Below, piece after piece: positions 21,878 through 32,635 of a stretch of DNA of 64,000 nucleotides. The notes below the pieces were generated by a model. The model was not told where the DNA came from. It saw nothing but the letters and a program-made list of their open reading frames with translations, and made no database searches. The stretch spans positions 29,191,001 through 29,255,000 of the forward strand of contig JALGPY010000001.1 of assembly GCA_023055425.1 (NCBI GenBank). The letters run 5' to 3'. Source of the DNA: Linanthus parryae (lineage: Eukaryota; Streptophyta; Magnoliopsida; Ericales; Polemoniaceae). The translations under genes and the position numbers were made by a program. Each line of letters starts with the position of its first letter. Within the stretch, counting starts at the first letter, position 1.

Positions 21878-23752
21878 ATGAGTAATGTAGGGATGGTGGA
21901 TTCTCACAAGGAAGGGCAGCCAACAGACCTCCATTGTTCTGTGGTGACAACTTCATGCATTGGAAGGCATTGATGAAGATGTTCATCATAGATCAAGACA
22001 TTGAACTATTGTCAATAGTTCAGAATGGTCCTCATGAGTACTACACTATAATTGATGGAGTCAGAACTGTCAAGTCTGAAGAAAATCTTTCAATCACTGA
22101 ACTGGAAAAGGTATCCAAAAATTACAAGGCTATGAATTTGCTATACTGTGCTTTAAATGCAGATGAGTTCAACAGAGTGTCAAACTGCAAGAGTGCCAAA
22201 GAAGTGTGGGATAAACTGGTGGTGACATAAGAAGGAACCAACCAGGTTAAGCATACAACAATCAACATTCTTCTGAGGCAATATGAGTTGTTCAAGATGA
22301 ATTCAGATGAGACCATCATGGAAATGTTCAAAAGATTTACTGATGTGGTGAACAACCTGGAGTCATTGGGAAAGAAGTTCTCAAATGAAGAGAAGGTCTG
22401 AAAGAATCTGAGAAGTTTACCAAAAGCCAAGTGGGAGCCAAAGACAATAGCCATTGAGGAAGCTCAGGACTTGAGTCTTCTTCAGCTAGATGATCTACAA
22501 GGAAAGCTGCTCAATCATGAAATGTCCATGAAGGATGTGGAAGGTGATTTGAGTGAAAATATCAGGAACCTAGCACTTAAGGAAAAATACAGTGAAAAAT
22601 CTCAAAGCCTTGAGACTGAGGAGGAACCTGATGATGAAGAGGCTTTAGCATTGATCTCCAAGGCCTTGGCCAAGATTCTCAAAAAGAAAAGAAGTTATGG
22701 TAACAGGGATTACAGCAGAGAGAGATCAAAACCTTCAGGCAGCAAGGATTACAAAGGTAAATCTTCATAACAGTAACATAAAACTAAAGTAATAAATTGT
22801 TTTGAGTGTGGTGATGCAGATCATTTAGTAAGGGACTGTCCACAAAAGAAGAAGAACAGGAATTTTCAGAAAAAGGATGGTGACAACAGAAGGAAGAAAG
22901 CCATGATGGCTTCTTGGAGTGATTCTGATTCATCAAGTGACTCAGACACAGAAGAAGAGCAAGCAAACTTATGCTTCATGGCAAAGCATAATGAGGAAAG
23001 TTCATCAGACAGACATTTTGAAGACATGGTAAAAAAATTACTTGCTAGTCCTTCTGATGTACTTCCTGAAATTCTCAAAAGTATGTTTTTAAATGAGGAA
23101 AGTTATAGAAATGAGATTTCTGCTTTAAAGATTAAGGTTCATGAGCAGGTAAAAGAAAACCTGGACCTAGTATTTTCAAACAAAACTGTTGAAGTTTCTA
23201 AGACAAAGCTGGAAAAAGACTTCAAGGCCTTGGACAGCAGGTTCAAAGTTTTGAAGGAACAGATAAAAGAGGTGGTTGATCAAAATACTCTTTTAACTGA
23301 AAGATATGCTAATCTAAAGACTCATTCTGAGAATTTAGAACAACAGATCTGCTCTTTGACTGAGAAACTTCAAGAGTCAAAGAAGGTCCTAGCAAATTTT
23401 ACAGGCTCAGAACATAATCTGAATCTCATTCTTGGAGGAATTTCAGAAATCAATGCATAAAAGTGGGATTGGCTATAATCCAAATTTTCCAAAGAAAGGC
23501 CAAACTACTTTTGTCAAATCAGGTAGCAAACATTCTCCAAAATGTCATTACTGTGGAAAAATTGGTCATGTCAGATTAACTTGTCCCTTCAGAAGATCAG
23601 AACCTCACATTATGAGGAATACTTATCCTTATCATCTTAAGGGACAGGTTAGGCAGATTTGGGTTCCAAAAGGAATTAGGCCACCAAATATGGCTGATTC
23701 TAAGTATGACTCAAAGTTCTGCATTTGGTCTAACAGCCTGTTGAGGCAATGA
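21878..23752 (+). pseudogene. Element B gag, broken
   Basis: Likely start ATG at 21878. After a shift it reads FCGDNFMHWKALMKMFIIDQ and a UBN2-type core (AKEVWDKLVVT, then a stop at 22228). NGFKRF-type sequence and another stop near 22399 follow. The later part has the zinc knuckle CFECGDADHLVRDC (22800-22850) and an acidic Ser/Asp stretch. A long coiled-coil-like segment (22903-23460, EISALKIKVHEQVKENLDL) precedes a second knuckle, CHYCGKIGHVRLTC (23540-23585). Long gag with two knuckles and a coiled coil is usual for SIRE elements. Confidence 0.88.
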
Positions 23753-23789
23753 TTTGTTTTTTTGCAGGTTGTCACCAAGGCCTTGAAAG

Positions 23790-24130
23790 ATAGAAATGGA
23801 TATTAGACAGTGGATGTTCCAGACATATGAGTGGAAAGAGGTCTCTCTTTACTGAACTTACAGAAAAATCTGGAGGAACAATCACACTTGGTGACAAAGT
23901 AAAATGCAATATCATTGGTATAGGTAGTATTGGTAATGGTTCTACAAATTCTATATCTGATGTTTATCTGGTAGATGGACTTAAGTATAATTTGCTTAAT
24001 ATCTCTCAGTTATGTGATAAAGGTTATAAAGCTGTATTTGACAAGGAGAAATGTGTGGTGCAAGATGAGAAATCTGGTGATTGCATACTCACTGCTCCTA
24101 GATCATATAATCTATATGCTATGAATACTA
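23790..24130 (+). pseudogene. Element B protease
   Basis: ILDSGCSRHMSGKRSLF carries the DSG active site in the SIRE form (DSGCSRHMTG). It is followed by GGTITLGDKVKCNIIGIGSI and VYLVDGLKYNLLNISQLCDK, the conserved downstream strands. The initial ILDSG lies in the frame open from 23803. A CAAGGCCTTG motif (about 23774) sits immediately upstream, coding for the linker. Confidence 0.88.
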
Positions 24131-25385
24131 ATAGTGTTGCAGGTGAGAAGCTAAAATGCCTCAAGGCCTTGAAGGAAGATTCAAAGTTTTGGCACAGAAA
24201 GCTTGGCATATTAGTATACATACTTTGAATAAACTCATCTCAAAGGACTTGGTAAGAGGTTTACCATCACACAAATTTTCAGATGATGAGGTTTGCAAGG
24301 CATGTGTACGAGGTAAACAGACCAGAAGCTCATTTAAGCCAAAGAACTTTGTAAGTACTTCCAGACCCTTAGAATTGCTGCATATGTACTTGTGTGGTCC
24401 TATGAGAGTTCAGACCCCAAAAGGTAAGAGGTATATGCTTGTTATAATTGATGATTACTCTAGATTTACTTGGGTGATGTTTATTAGAGACAAAACTGAA
24501 GCTTTATCTGAGTTTTCTAGATTTTGCAAAGAGCTTCAAACTTTGAAAAACTTAACTGTTGCATCCATTAGAAGTGATCATGGTAGAGAGTTTGATCAAC
24601 TTGACTTTGATTTGTTTTGTGCAAAGCATGGTATTTCACACAACTTTTCTGCACTTAGAACTCCACAGCAAAATGGAGTAGTTGAAAGGAAAAATAGGAC
24701 ACTTGAGGATATGTCCAGAACCATGCTTCTTGAAAGTAATTTGCCAAAGTTTTTATGGGCAGAAGCTGTCAACACTGCCAATTACGTGCTGAATAGATGC
24801 TTGATCAGACCTATTTTGGAAAAGACTCCCTATGAACTGTTTAAAGGGAGAAAGCCTACTGTTTATTATTTTAAACCCTTTGGTTGTATCTGTTTTGTGC
24901 ATAATAATGGTAGAGACAATCTTGGTAAGTTTGATGCTAGAAGTGATGAAGGTGTATTTCTTGGATATTCTCAAACTAGCAAAGCTTATAGAGTTTATAA
25001 TAGAAAAACCAAGATTGTGGAAGAGAGCATTCATGTAATTTTTGATGAAAGTACTAAGGATTCTCTGAGTGAAAGTTTTGCAGATCTAGATTTGAACAAG
25101 CATGAATCAGATGATGATGCTGTGAAAGAAGACAAAGGCAAAACTAATGTACAGAATCATCCAGCAGAATCTCAAGGCCTTGAACCTCCTGCTGAACCAA
25201 AATCTCAAAGCCTTGAGACAGAAGCTGAAACTTTCTATGATGCTCCCTCTACTGTTTCAAGGACTCAAAGCCTTGAAGATAATACTCCTGGGTACCAAGA
25301 AAGAAGTTTAAGTACCTTGCAGACCATCCAGCTGACAACATTATATCAGATCCATCAACTGGAACACAGACAAGAGGACAGTTAA
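24131..25385 (+). pseudogene. Element B integrase
   Basis: FWHRKLG (frame 1), then shifted: HTLNKLISKDLVRGLPSH and CKACVRGKQTRSSFK (zinc-binding domain). Core: LLHMYLCGPM (DLCGPM normally; the first catalytic Asp appears replaced by Tyr), IIDDYSRFTWVMFIRDK, SIRSDHGREFDQLDF (second Asp), TPQQNGVVERKNRTLEDM (Glu). The C-terminal part (PFGCICFVHNNGR, GVFLGYSQTSKAYRVYN) leads into a linker with three (S/T)Q(G/S)LE pentapeptides encoded by the CAAGGCCTTG-like motif. The stop at 25383 ends the frame. Confidence 0.88.
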
Positions 25386-25390
25386 AGAAC

Positions 25391-26170
25391 TTGTATGCTT
25401 TTAGTGCATTTGTATCTTTGATTGAGCCTAAGAATACCAAGGAAGCTCTGGAAGATGCAGAATGGATTATTGCAATGCAGAGTGAGCTGAATGAGTTTGA
25501 AAGGAACAAGGTTTGGAATCTGGTCCCCAGACCTAAAGAGAAGTCAGTTATTGGAACCAGATGGGTATTCAGAAACAAGCTTGATGAGAATGGCAAAGTG
25601 GTAAGAAATAAAGCCTGACTGGTAGCTCAAGGATATAATCAGGAAGAAGGTATAGATTATGAGGAGACTTTTGCTCCTGTTGCCAGGTTAGAAGCTATTA
25701 GAATACTTCTTGCATTTGCATCTCACAATCACATAAAGCTTTATCAAATGGATGTTAAATGTGCTTTTCTAAATGGATATATTTACAATAAGATGTTTTT
25801 GTAGCACAACCTCCTGGTTTTGAAGATGAAAATTTTCCTGAACATGTTTATAAACTGGACAAATCTCTTTATGGTTTAAAACAAGCTCCAAGGGCTTGGT
25901 ATGACAGACTTTCAAAATTTCTACTTGAAAAAAATTTCAGAAGAGGCTTAGTTGACAAAAATCTTTTCATTAAACATCAACAAAGTGATCTGTTAGTTTT
26001 CAGATTTATGTAGATGATATATTATTTGGTGCTACTAATGATGCTCTTTCGAAAGAGTTTTCTAGTCTGATGTGTAGGGAGTTTGAGATGAGCTTAATGG
26101 GTGAACTGAATTTCTTTCTTGGACATCATATATTACAAATGAAGAAAGGAATTTTTGTGCATCAAGGAAA
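25391..26170 (+). pseudogene. Element B reverse transcriptase, broken
   Basis: KEALEDAEWIIAMQSELNEF, VWNLVPRPKEKSVIGTRWVF, then a stop at 25617 in [32 protein letters not shown] and [14 protein letters not shown] follow. A frameshift near 25795 precedes a shifted [37 protein letters not shown] (about 26005-26055) holds the active site, in a frame shifted from its upstream context. Confidence 0.88.
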
Positions 26171-26937
26171 ATATACCAAGGACTTATTGAATAAGTACAA
26201 CATGTCACAGTCCAAGGTGCTTAAGACCCCTATGAGTTCATCACTCTCTTTAGACAAAGATTCAACTGGTAAGAGTGTGAATCAGAAGGAATACAGAGGT
26301 ATGATTGGATCACTGTTATATTTAACTGCTAGCAGACCTGACATTATGTTTAGTGTCTGTATGTATGCTAGATTTCAAGCAGATCCTAAGGAAAGTCATC
26401 TAACGGCAGTCAAAAGAATTTTTAGATATTTGAATGGAACCAGAGACTTAGGGCTTTGGTATCCAAGAAGATCTAATTTTATGTTGAGTGGCTATTCAGA
26501 TGCAGATTTTGCAAGTTACAAAGTAGACAGGAAAAGTACTTCTGGATGCTGTCAATTTCTTGGATCTTCATTGATCAGTTGGCACTCCAAAAAGCAAAAT
26601 TCTGTAGCATTATGCAGCTGGTTCTTGCTGTTCACAAGTGTTTTGGATTGCTTAGCAACTTAGAGATCTTGGCTACAACTTCAGAAATGTGCCAATTCAT
26701 TGTGACAATACAAGTGCTATTTCAATCTCTAAGAATCCAGTTGAACAGTCAAGGACAAAGCACATAGATGTGATACATCATTTCCTTAGAGATCATGCAG
26801 AACAAGGTGATGTTGTTTTAAATTTTATCTCTATTTCAATGCAGATTGCTGATATTTTCACTAAACCTTTGCCACATGATAGGTTTTCATCTCTAAGGCT
26901 TGAATTGGGGATGTTTAACAAGGATGCATTGGTCTAG
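26171..26937 (+). pseudogene. Element B RNase H
   Basis: GELNFFLGHHILQMKKGIFV, YRGMIGSLLYLTASRPDIMF, AVKRIFRYLNGTRDLGLWYP, then the RNase H motifs LSGYSDADFASYKVDRKSTS and SLISWHSKKQNSVAL. A frameshift near 26610 removes the usual STAEAEY motif from frame. CDNTSAISISKNPVEQSRTK and ADIFTKPLPHDRFSSLRLEL follow in another frame and end at a TAG just after 26934. Confidence 0.88.
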
Positions 26938-27389
26938 GGGGAGTACTAGTATCTATATGTGTATATGTGCTGGAATCTCAAAGTCTTGAGATTATACTTT
27001 CTGAAGCCTTGAAAGTAGAGCTCAAAGCTTTGAAGTTTCTCAAACTGCAGAAAATCTCAAGACCTTGAGATTGTTCTCCAGGTCTTGATAATATCTGTAA
27101 CTTTTCTTAAAGAATGGATCATCAAATATTATATCTTATCTTTTTAGATAACTGTATAATATTTGAATTACTCAGAGAATTTTCTAAAATATCCCAAAAA
27201 GATTTTTCAAGATTCTATTTTTGCATGTAGATATTGCAGAGTCCTTTTATGACTCATCCTTTTCAACCTACTTAAGCTGAAAGTCAGGGATTTTTCTTCT
27301 CATTCTCTTCCAATTTTGTGCGACTAATCTCTCTCTATCTCTCAATTCCTCTCAATCACATTCTCTTCTCAAAACCCTAAAACCTAAAA
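26938..27389 (+). other. Spacer between pol and the extra ORF of element B
   Basis: Non-coding spacer with several CAAGGCCTTG variants (about 26975, 27000-27030, 27055), including AATCTCAAAGTCTTGAGATT. It ends in a pyrimidine-rich stretch just before the ATG at 27390. Confidence 0.5.
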
Positions 27390-29113
27390 TGGAGCGCAAA
27401 TCAGCCAGAATTCAGCAACAGGGAAAGCCCTCTGGCAGATCCAAGAAGAGAGCAAACAAGAAGGAGAAGATAGTTATTTCTGATTCAAATTCATAAAATA
27501 CTCAAAGCTTGCATGAGGATACCCCTCCTGCAAAGAAGTCAAGAACAGAGAAGGGAGATGAAGGATCAAGTGTTGATCCACAACATGAGACTTAGGGTGG
27601 TGATCAACCTAAGTCAGAGAAGAAGAAAGGGGGAGAAAAGAAAAAGGCTAATGAAGAGGAGAAAGGGAAATCAACTCAGGAAAGCCAGAAGAGACCAACT
27701 GAAGGAGGACAAGAAAAGACTAAACCCTCTGAGAAGAAGACTAGGGTTAAGCAAGTTGCTGGTGCAACTAAGAAAGTATATCAAGGTAAGAATGTACTTC
27801 CAACTGAGTGGTTTGTTAGTTCTGAAGTTAGAACTATTTCGATGCAAGGATATGCATCATCTAAAGTAGCTTTATGTAGCATGATTTCTGATGAGTTGTT
27901 GGATAAACTGGATATAGAATGCATGAGAAAATTGAGGGAAACTGCTGTTTGGAAAGTTCTAAATCCTAGTTCAAAGGCTTATCCTAGGTTAACTAGGTTA
28001 TTTATCTGAACTTGGTGTCTGAAGGTGATGATAGAGTGGTATTAACATCTAAAGTGGCTGGTGTGGATTTGACGTTAGATCATAAGACTTTTGCCTAAGT
28101 CTTGGGCATTCCTAGAAAATACAATGTTTGAGATTATCCTGATAGGAAGGAGTGTTTGGATAAGGCAAAGGAGATTATCCTGTGCTCAACTGTGAAGCCA
28201 AAGTTTTGTTTACTATTCTAATGAGGAGTGTAGTTCCCAGGGAGAACTCAAGAGAGTTGGTAACTGATAAAGTTCTGATTTTGATGTATCTGATATCTCA
28301 AGGGTTTGAGATAGATTTGCCAAGAGTTGTTATGATCATATGATTTATTGTGCAACCAGGACTAGAAACCATCTTCTTCCATATGCCAACCTGTTACCTC
28401 TTTTATTTGAGTATTTTGATGTTCCTGTGAAAGGAGAAGAAAATATTACTGGAGGTTTTGGGTTGATAGATGAGACTGCACTTCAGAGGATTGGGGTAGT
28501 TCAGATTGGGAAAGGGCATTGGAAATTTTATTCTGATTTGTCAAAGGAAGAACTTGCTGAGAAGGAGTTTGTGAAGCCTATGGGGACTGCATCTGGGAAA
28601 GGACAAGCCAATGAGGATTACTCTCTGCTGGTTGAAAAGTTAGAAGATCAGCAGGTTGAGATTGAAGATCTCAGACAAAGGTTGTTTGACCTGTCAACTG
28701 AATTCAACCAGTTCAAGGGCTTGATGAATACTATGAATGGGAAATTGGATGTTGTCATCAGGGGTTTGAATCTGGAGAAGATACCTTCTGCTACTAGTCA
28801 TGACACCAGTGTGTATTTAGAAGAGAAGCTGGGAGATTTTCTGAAGAAGAAGAAGAAGCCAATTCCAGTGGTGCTAGCTTCAGAAGACTTGTTTGAACAA
28901 ACTGATGAAGAAGATGCGGGTGAAGACACAGGTGTTGATGCAGCTACAGAGGTAGATTCAGTACAGGCTAAGAAGAAAGTGGTTGAGATAATCCAAGAAG
29001 TGATTGCTGAAGTGGAAGCTGAACAAGAAGGTAATCAGTCTGCAGAAGATGCTGCAAGTGAGGAAGAAATTGGAGAAGGCTCAGAGAAAGGCCAGACATC
29101 AAAGAAGAAGTGA
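27390..29113 (+). pseudogene. Element B extra ORF after pol (env-like position)
   Basis: Starts MERKSARIQQQGKPSGRSKK, highly basic, followed by a Lys/Glu-rich region. A globular part contains PTEWFVSSEVRTISMQG, ASSKVALCSMISDELLDKL and RKLRETAVWKVLNPSSKAYP. A 258-codon open segment (28340-29113) has a predicted coiled coil (YSLLVEKLEDQQVEIEDLRQ) and an acidic tail. Broken in the middle. SIRE elements carry an additional ORF here, often called envelope-like; I see no signal peptide or convincing membrane segment, so that name is positional only. Element F has a homologous ORF at 52200-53760. Confidence 0.75.
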
Positions 29114-29194
29114 AGATCAGAGACTGCCAAAGCCTTGACCTTCTATCTCATTCTCTTCTATCTTTTCTGTCTCAAGGCCTTAAATTTTTAGCTA

Positions 29195-29202
<8 letters not shown>

Positions 29203-29234
<32 letters not shown>
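29203..29234. repeat. Poly-T tract
   Basis: A run of 32 T immediately after the extra ORF of element B. Confidence 0.9.
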
Positions 29235-29440
29235 CAGACTCTGAGTAATGGTCCTACATTTCTTTAACCTTATTTGATGAAAGTCAAAAAGGGGGAGAGT
29301 TAATGTGGTATTTGTGTTCTATGTGTTCTCTGTTTGCAGTATTTGGACTAGTAATAATAAGATTTGCCTAGTTATTTTGGTGAATTGTTGTTTCTGTGGT
29401 AATTTGTGATATTTATTTTCACTGGTTATCTGTTTAGGTT

Positions 29441-29442
<2 letters not shown>

Positions 29443-29478
<36 letters not shown>
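29443..29478. repeat. (TA)n microsatellite
   Basis: An uninterrupted AT/TA dinucleotide run of about 36 bp in the 3' untranslated part of element B. Confidence 0.9.
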
Positions 29479-29481
<3 letters not shown>

Positions 29482-29560
29482 CTCTGCAAATTGTAGTTAT
29501 TTAATTTTTGAACATGAGTGACAGGAAGATCTATGCAAGACTGTAGGTTTTGTCTTTCAT

Positions 29561-29572
29561 CAAGGGGGAGAT
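29561..29572 (+). other. Polypurine tract of element B
   Basis: CAAGGGGGAGAT directly before the 3' LTR start TGTTGAGTC. Confidence 0.85.
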
Positions 29573-31072
29573 TGTTGAGTCAAGATCCCTGAATGTGCTT
29601 TGACTGGTAAATTGTTTTGGAGTGATGAAAGACAGAAGGCTAAGTTAAGCAGCAAAGGCATCAAGGCCTTGAGATTGATTGAACTTCAAAGCCTTGAGTT
29701 ATCTTATTCTGCTTTATGTTCTAACATTCCCGTGTTGCAGAATTGGATATCTGATTATGAAAATCAGTGGATTATGGTATATACTTTTGGATTATACTAT
29801 TTATATATCTAACAAAATTGCAGATGATCAGAACAGGAAGAATCAAAGTTATATGGGCTTAACTTTGAAACTCTGTGAAGCAGGTTCAGAGCTCCAAGGC
29901 CTTGAGATATGCCTTGAGCTGCTGACAGATTTTACAGAACTTAATTGATTCTTTCTTGCAGGTTATGACTCTTAGTATTGTGATTATTTACTCACTTCTA
30001 AGTGTCCTAAACTTGTTTTTCATGATTCATATGTTCTAAAAGATATGCAGATTATTGTTCTAAGTTTATTAAAAAGTTTTATCAGAAACTGTATAACCAA
30101 ATAGTCTTAGTACTATTAGCTTTTTGGATTTTGTTGTTGCAGTATTTCTATGCTGTTGAAGGGTTGTTAAACGTGCAGGAGAAATATCAACAAACTCCAA
30201 CGGATATCCACTTGAAGCTATTTGAATTTAAGTTGAAAACAGAAGGAGGAATTGTAGGAACTGAGATCCTAAAATCTCTCAATCAGTTGCAGCTGTGGAT
30301 AAAAGAGACTCGTTTGAATTTTGAAGAAGAGAGAGGCTTGCAGAATACTCTGAGAGGTGTGACAAATTCGTGGGAGAACATTCATTCAAACACACAATCA
30401 TTCAAGCTTCATTCCAGACTTCTGAAAATCAAATCAATCATTTTTCCAGAAGAACACTTCCAGGCTTCAACAGCTTATCTTCATACTGTGTTCTTCACTT
30501 GTACTTCCATCTGTGTATCTCTATATTATCTTAAACCTTACTTAACCTAGTGGTTGGTTGTTCAAGTGAACAACAAGAGGTTCTTGTTAGCTCAACAGTT
30601 AGTAGCTGGAACTAGATATGTTTGGAACCACAAGCTGTATAGGTGTAAGGGAAATCACTTAGGCTTGAAGATCTAGGGCTGTTTCTGTGTGAGTAATAAG
30701 AAGTGTTTGCCCAATCCTGGTGGGATTAGATCCCTCAGGCAGAGATTAGGTCAATTGGGACTGAACTCTGTAAATTGCAATGTGTTCTTTACTTTTTTGT
30801 TTGATTATTATCTGCTGCACACAACTCAAATCAAACTAGGGTTTAAAATCTGTTTAGAATTATTCACAGCTCAAGGCCTTGAAGCTTACAATTTTGCCTT
30901 AGTGAGTTTCAGATAGTTTACAAAATCTCAAGGCCTTGAGATTTGAGTTTCACACAAAGCTTTCCTGTTAAACTTTAAGTTTTGCAAAAAGTTTCCATAC
31001 TCTATTCAACCCCCCCCCCCCCCCCTTCTAGAGTATTTAGGTCATGTATTTAGTCTACATTACACACTTTCA
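29573..31072 (+). repeat. 3' LTR of element B
   Basis: 1500 bp, near-identical to 20325-21826, with the same 22-bp palindrome at 30923-30944. A C16 run at 31010-31025 corresponds to C11 in the partner LTR. It ends ACACTTTCA. Confidence 0.93.
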
Positions 31073-31499
31073 ATGTTGATGACATTATCCTCTCTGGAAA
31101 TGATATCACTGGCATTACTTCTTTGATTAACAAATTGCATGCTGAATTTGAGATGACTGATCTTGGTGACTTAACTTACTTTTTGGGACTGCAAATTCAA
31201 AGAAGCCAACATGGCATTTTCATGCATCAACACAAGTATATTCTGGATTTACTTCACTGATTTAATATGCAAAACTGCAAACCTTGCTCTACTCCTACAT
31301 CTTCTGGAGTTAAATTTCATATTCATGATGGTGATCTTCTTGAAGATCCTACTTCTTGTAGACAACTCCTTGGTGCTCTTCAGTATCTAAATTTTTTTGA
31401 CATTTCTTTCTCAGTTAATACTCTATGTCAATTTGTGCATCAGCCCACAAATGTTCACATGTTAGGAGCTAAGAGAATTCTTAGATATCTACAAGGTAC
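31073..31499 (+). pseudogene. Element A reverse transcriptase, C-terminal part
   Basis: Resumes at VDDIILSGNDITGI, directly continuing the LLLY left of element B. LTYFLGLQIQRSQHGIFMHQ then follows, with a stop in the DLLH*FNMQN segment near 31259. CKPCSTPTSSGVKFH and RQLLGALQYLNFFDISFSV form the connection domain. Confidence 0.9.
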
Positions 31500-31985
31500 T
31501 CTTACTCATGGCATTTTATATCATTCTAGTGACATTAAAATTCATCCTTATTCTGATTCAAACTGGGCAGGTAACCCTACTGACAGAAGAAGCACTAGTG
31601 GTTTTGTTGTTTTTCTAGAAAATAATGCTTTTCATTGGGGTGCTAAGAAACAACGTACTGTAGCCAGATCTTCTAATGAAGATGAATATATATCTTTAGC
31701 TACTGCAGCTGCAGAAATTTATTGGTTTCAAATGCTTATCAAAGACTTGGATATTTTTCTCCATGACACTCCTACTATTTATTGTGATAACACCTCTGCC
31801 ATTCTCATGTCTGCCAACCCAATCATGCATGCTAGGACAAAACACAGAGAATTATATTATCATTTTGTTAGAGAAAAAGTCTTATGAAAACAATTACTGG
31901 TTCAATTTGTTTCTTCTGCTGATCAACTGGTTGGCGTCTTCACCAAAGGCTTACCAACAGCTACATTTGATCATATCAAATACAA
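31500..31985 (+). pseudogene. Element A RNase H
   Basis: IHPYSDSNWAGNPTDRRSTS, FHWGAKKQRTVARSS followed by NEDEYISLATAAAEIYW (EAEY normally), IYCDNTSAILMSANPIMHAR and TKHRELYYHFVREKVL. A stop at 31886 separates the last block, where DQLVGVFTKGLPT-type sequence is found in frame. Confidence 0.9.
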
Positions 31986-32020
31986 ACTCATGGTTCAGCC
32001 ACCATGATTTTAGGGAGGGT

Positions 32021-32029
32021 ATTAGAAGA
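32021..32029 (+). other. Polypurine tract of element A
   Basis: TAGGGAGGG directly before the 3' LTR (TATTAGAAG). Confidence 0.7.
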
Positions 32030-32519
32030 TGATGAAGTGTTGCTGCTAAAGATTTGAAGTGTTTTTGTGTTGATGATAAAGAATTGAAGTGTTGTTGTGT
32101 AGCTGGGTCTTGCAGCTTTGGTAAAAGATGAAAAAAAGGAGCTGATTGCACAATTTTGGAGGCTTTCTGGGCCAGAGTTCAAATTATCAAAGATAAGGGT
32201 CATTCTGATACTCTTATAGACTTCTTTATAAAGTCTCACAATGTCTCTGTGTCCTAGTACAATTTCTAAAAGCTCTGTGCTAATTATGTAAATCAGCCAA
32301 ACATGTGAATGGATGAGATCTTTTCTTCTTGATCAAATGGTCACAAATAAGACCGTTTGATTTCTCTGTATTTAAGATTCTTGTTGAAGCTCTAGAGTTT
32401 CATTATGGCTCTTGCCCAAAATCTGCTGAGAAGCTCTGCCAAATTTTATCTATGAAAAATCGTTTGAAGTTCTTTTAAATTCTGGGTTTCTAATCCATCT
32501 ATCTCTTTTTACTAAAGAA
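32030..32519 (+). repeat. 3' LTR of element A
   Basis: Matches 16213-16731 with scattered substitutions up to TTTTTACTAAAGAA. The last 20 or so bases of the 5' LTR (CTTTGATTTCTTTCA) are absent, so the end is truncated or deleted and the right boundary is approximate. Confidence 0.8.
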
Positions 32520-32635
32520 TTAGTGTCTAATTTGGTTTGCTAATGAAAAAAAATAGTTACATTTGAGCGTCGCCTTTGAGGTCTCAAACCCAGGCGACTG
32601 AGCAACCAAACCATTGATCCGTGCTGTGTTATTTT
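32520..32635 (+). other. Element K internal remnant between A and D
   Basis: 116 bp of host element K. It contains a nested inverted repeat, GTCGCCTTTGAG / CTCAAACCCAGGCGAC (about 32569-32598). On the minus strand a GGTTTGAGACC phrase looks like a tRNA B box, but no tRNA fold can be made. Confidence 0.4.

Larger units (their letters stand above)
20325..31072 (+). mobile_element. Element B: SIRE-like Ty1/copia, full length
   Basis: A 10.75-kb element with 1.5-kb LTRs, a tRNA-Met PBS, gag-pol in order, an extra ORF after pol, and a GGGGGAGAT polypurine tract. Flanks ATATT (20320-20324) and ATGTT (31073-31077) are a 5-bp duplication with one mutation. The interrupted RT codons of element A require ATGTT, so the left copy is the mutated one. 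LTRs look about 96-98% identical by eye, indicating a fairly recent insertion. The coding region already has stops and frameshifts. Confidence 0.92.
16213..32519 (+). mobile_element. Element A: Ty1/copia, split by element B
   Basis: Plus-strand copia element with LTRs at 16213-16731 and 32030 to about 32519, a PBS, gag, protease, integrase, RT and RNase H. Its RT is interrupted at 20325-31072 by element B. Removing B gives an element of about 5.6 kb, a normal copia length. Both LTRs start TATTAGAAG rather than TG, and no matching target duplication was found. The 3' LTR lacks the last part of the 5' LTR. Confidence 0.88.

Noticed and set aside
32560..32620. tRNA or tRNA-derived SINE on the minus strand
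   Set aside because: A B-box-like GGTTTGAGACC is present, but no A box at the right distance, no acceptor stem and no cloverleaf can be formed. A similar phrase near 41345 is likewise isolated.
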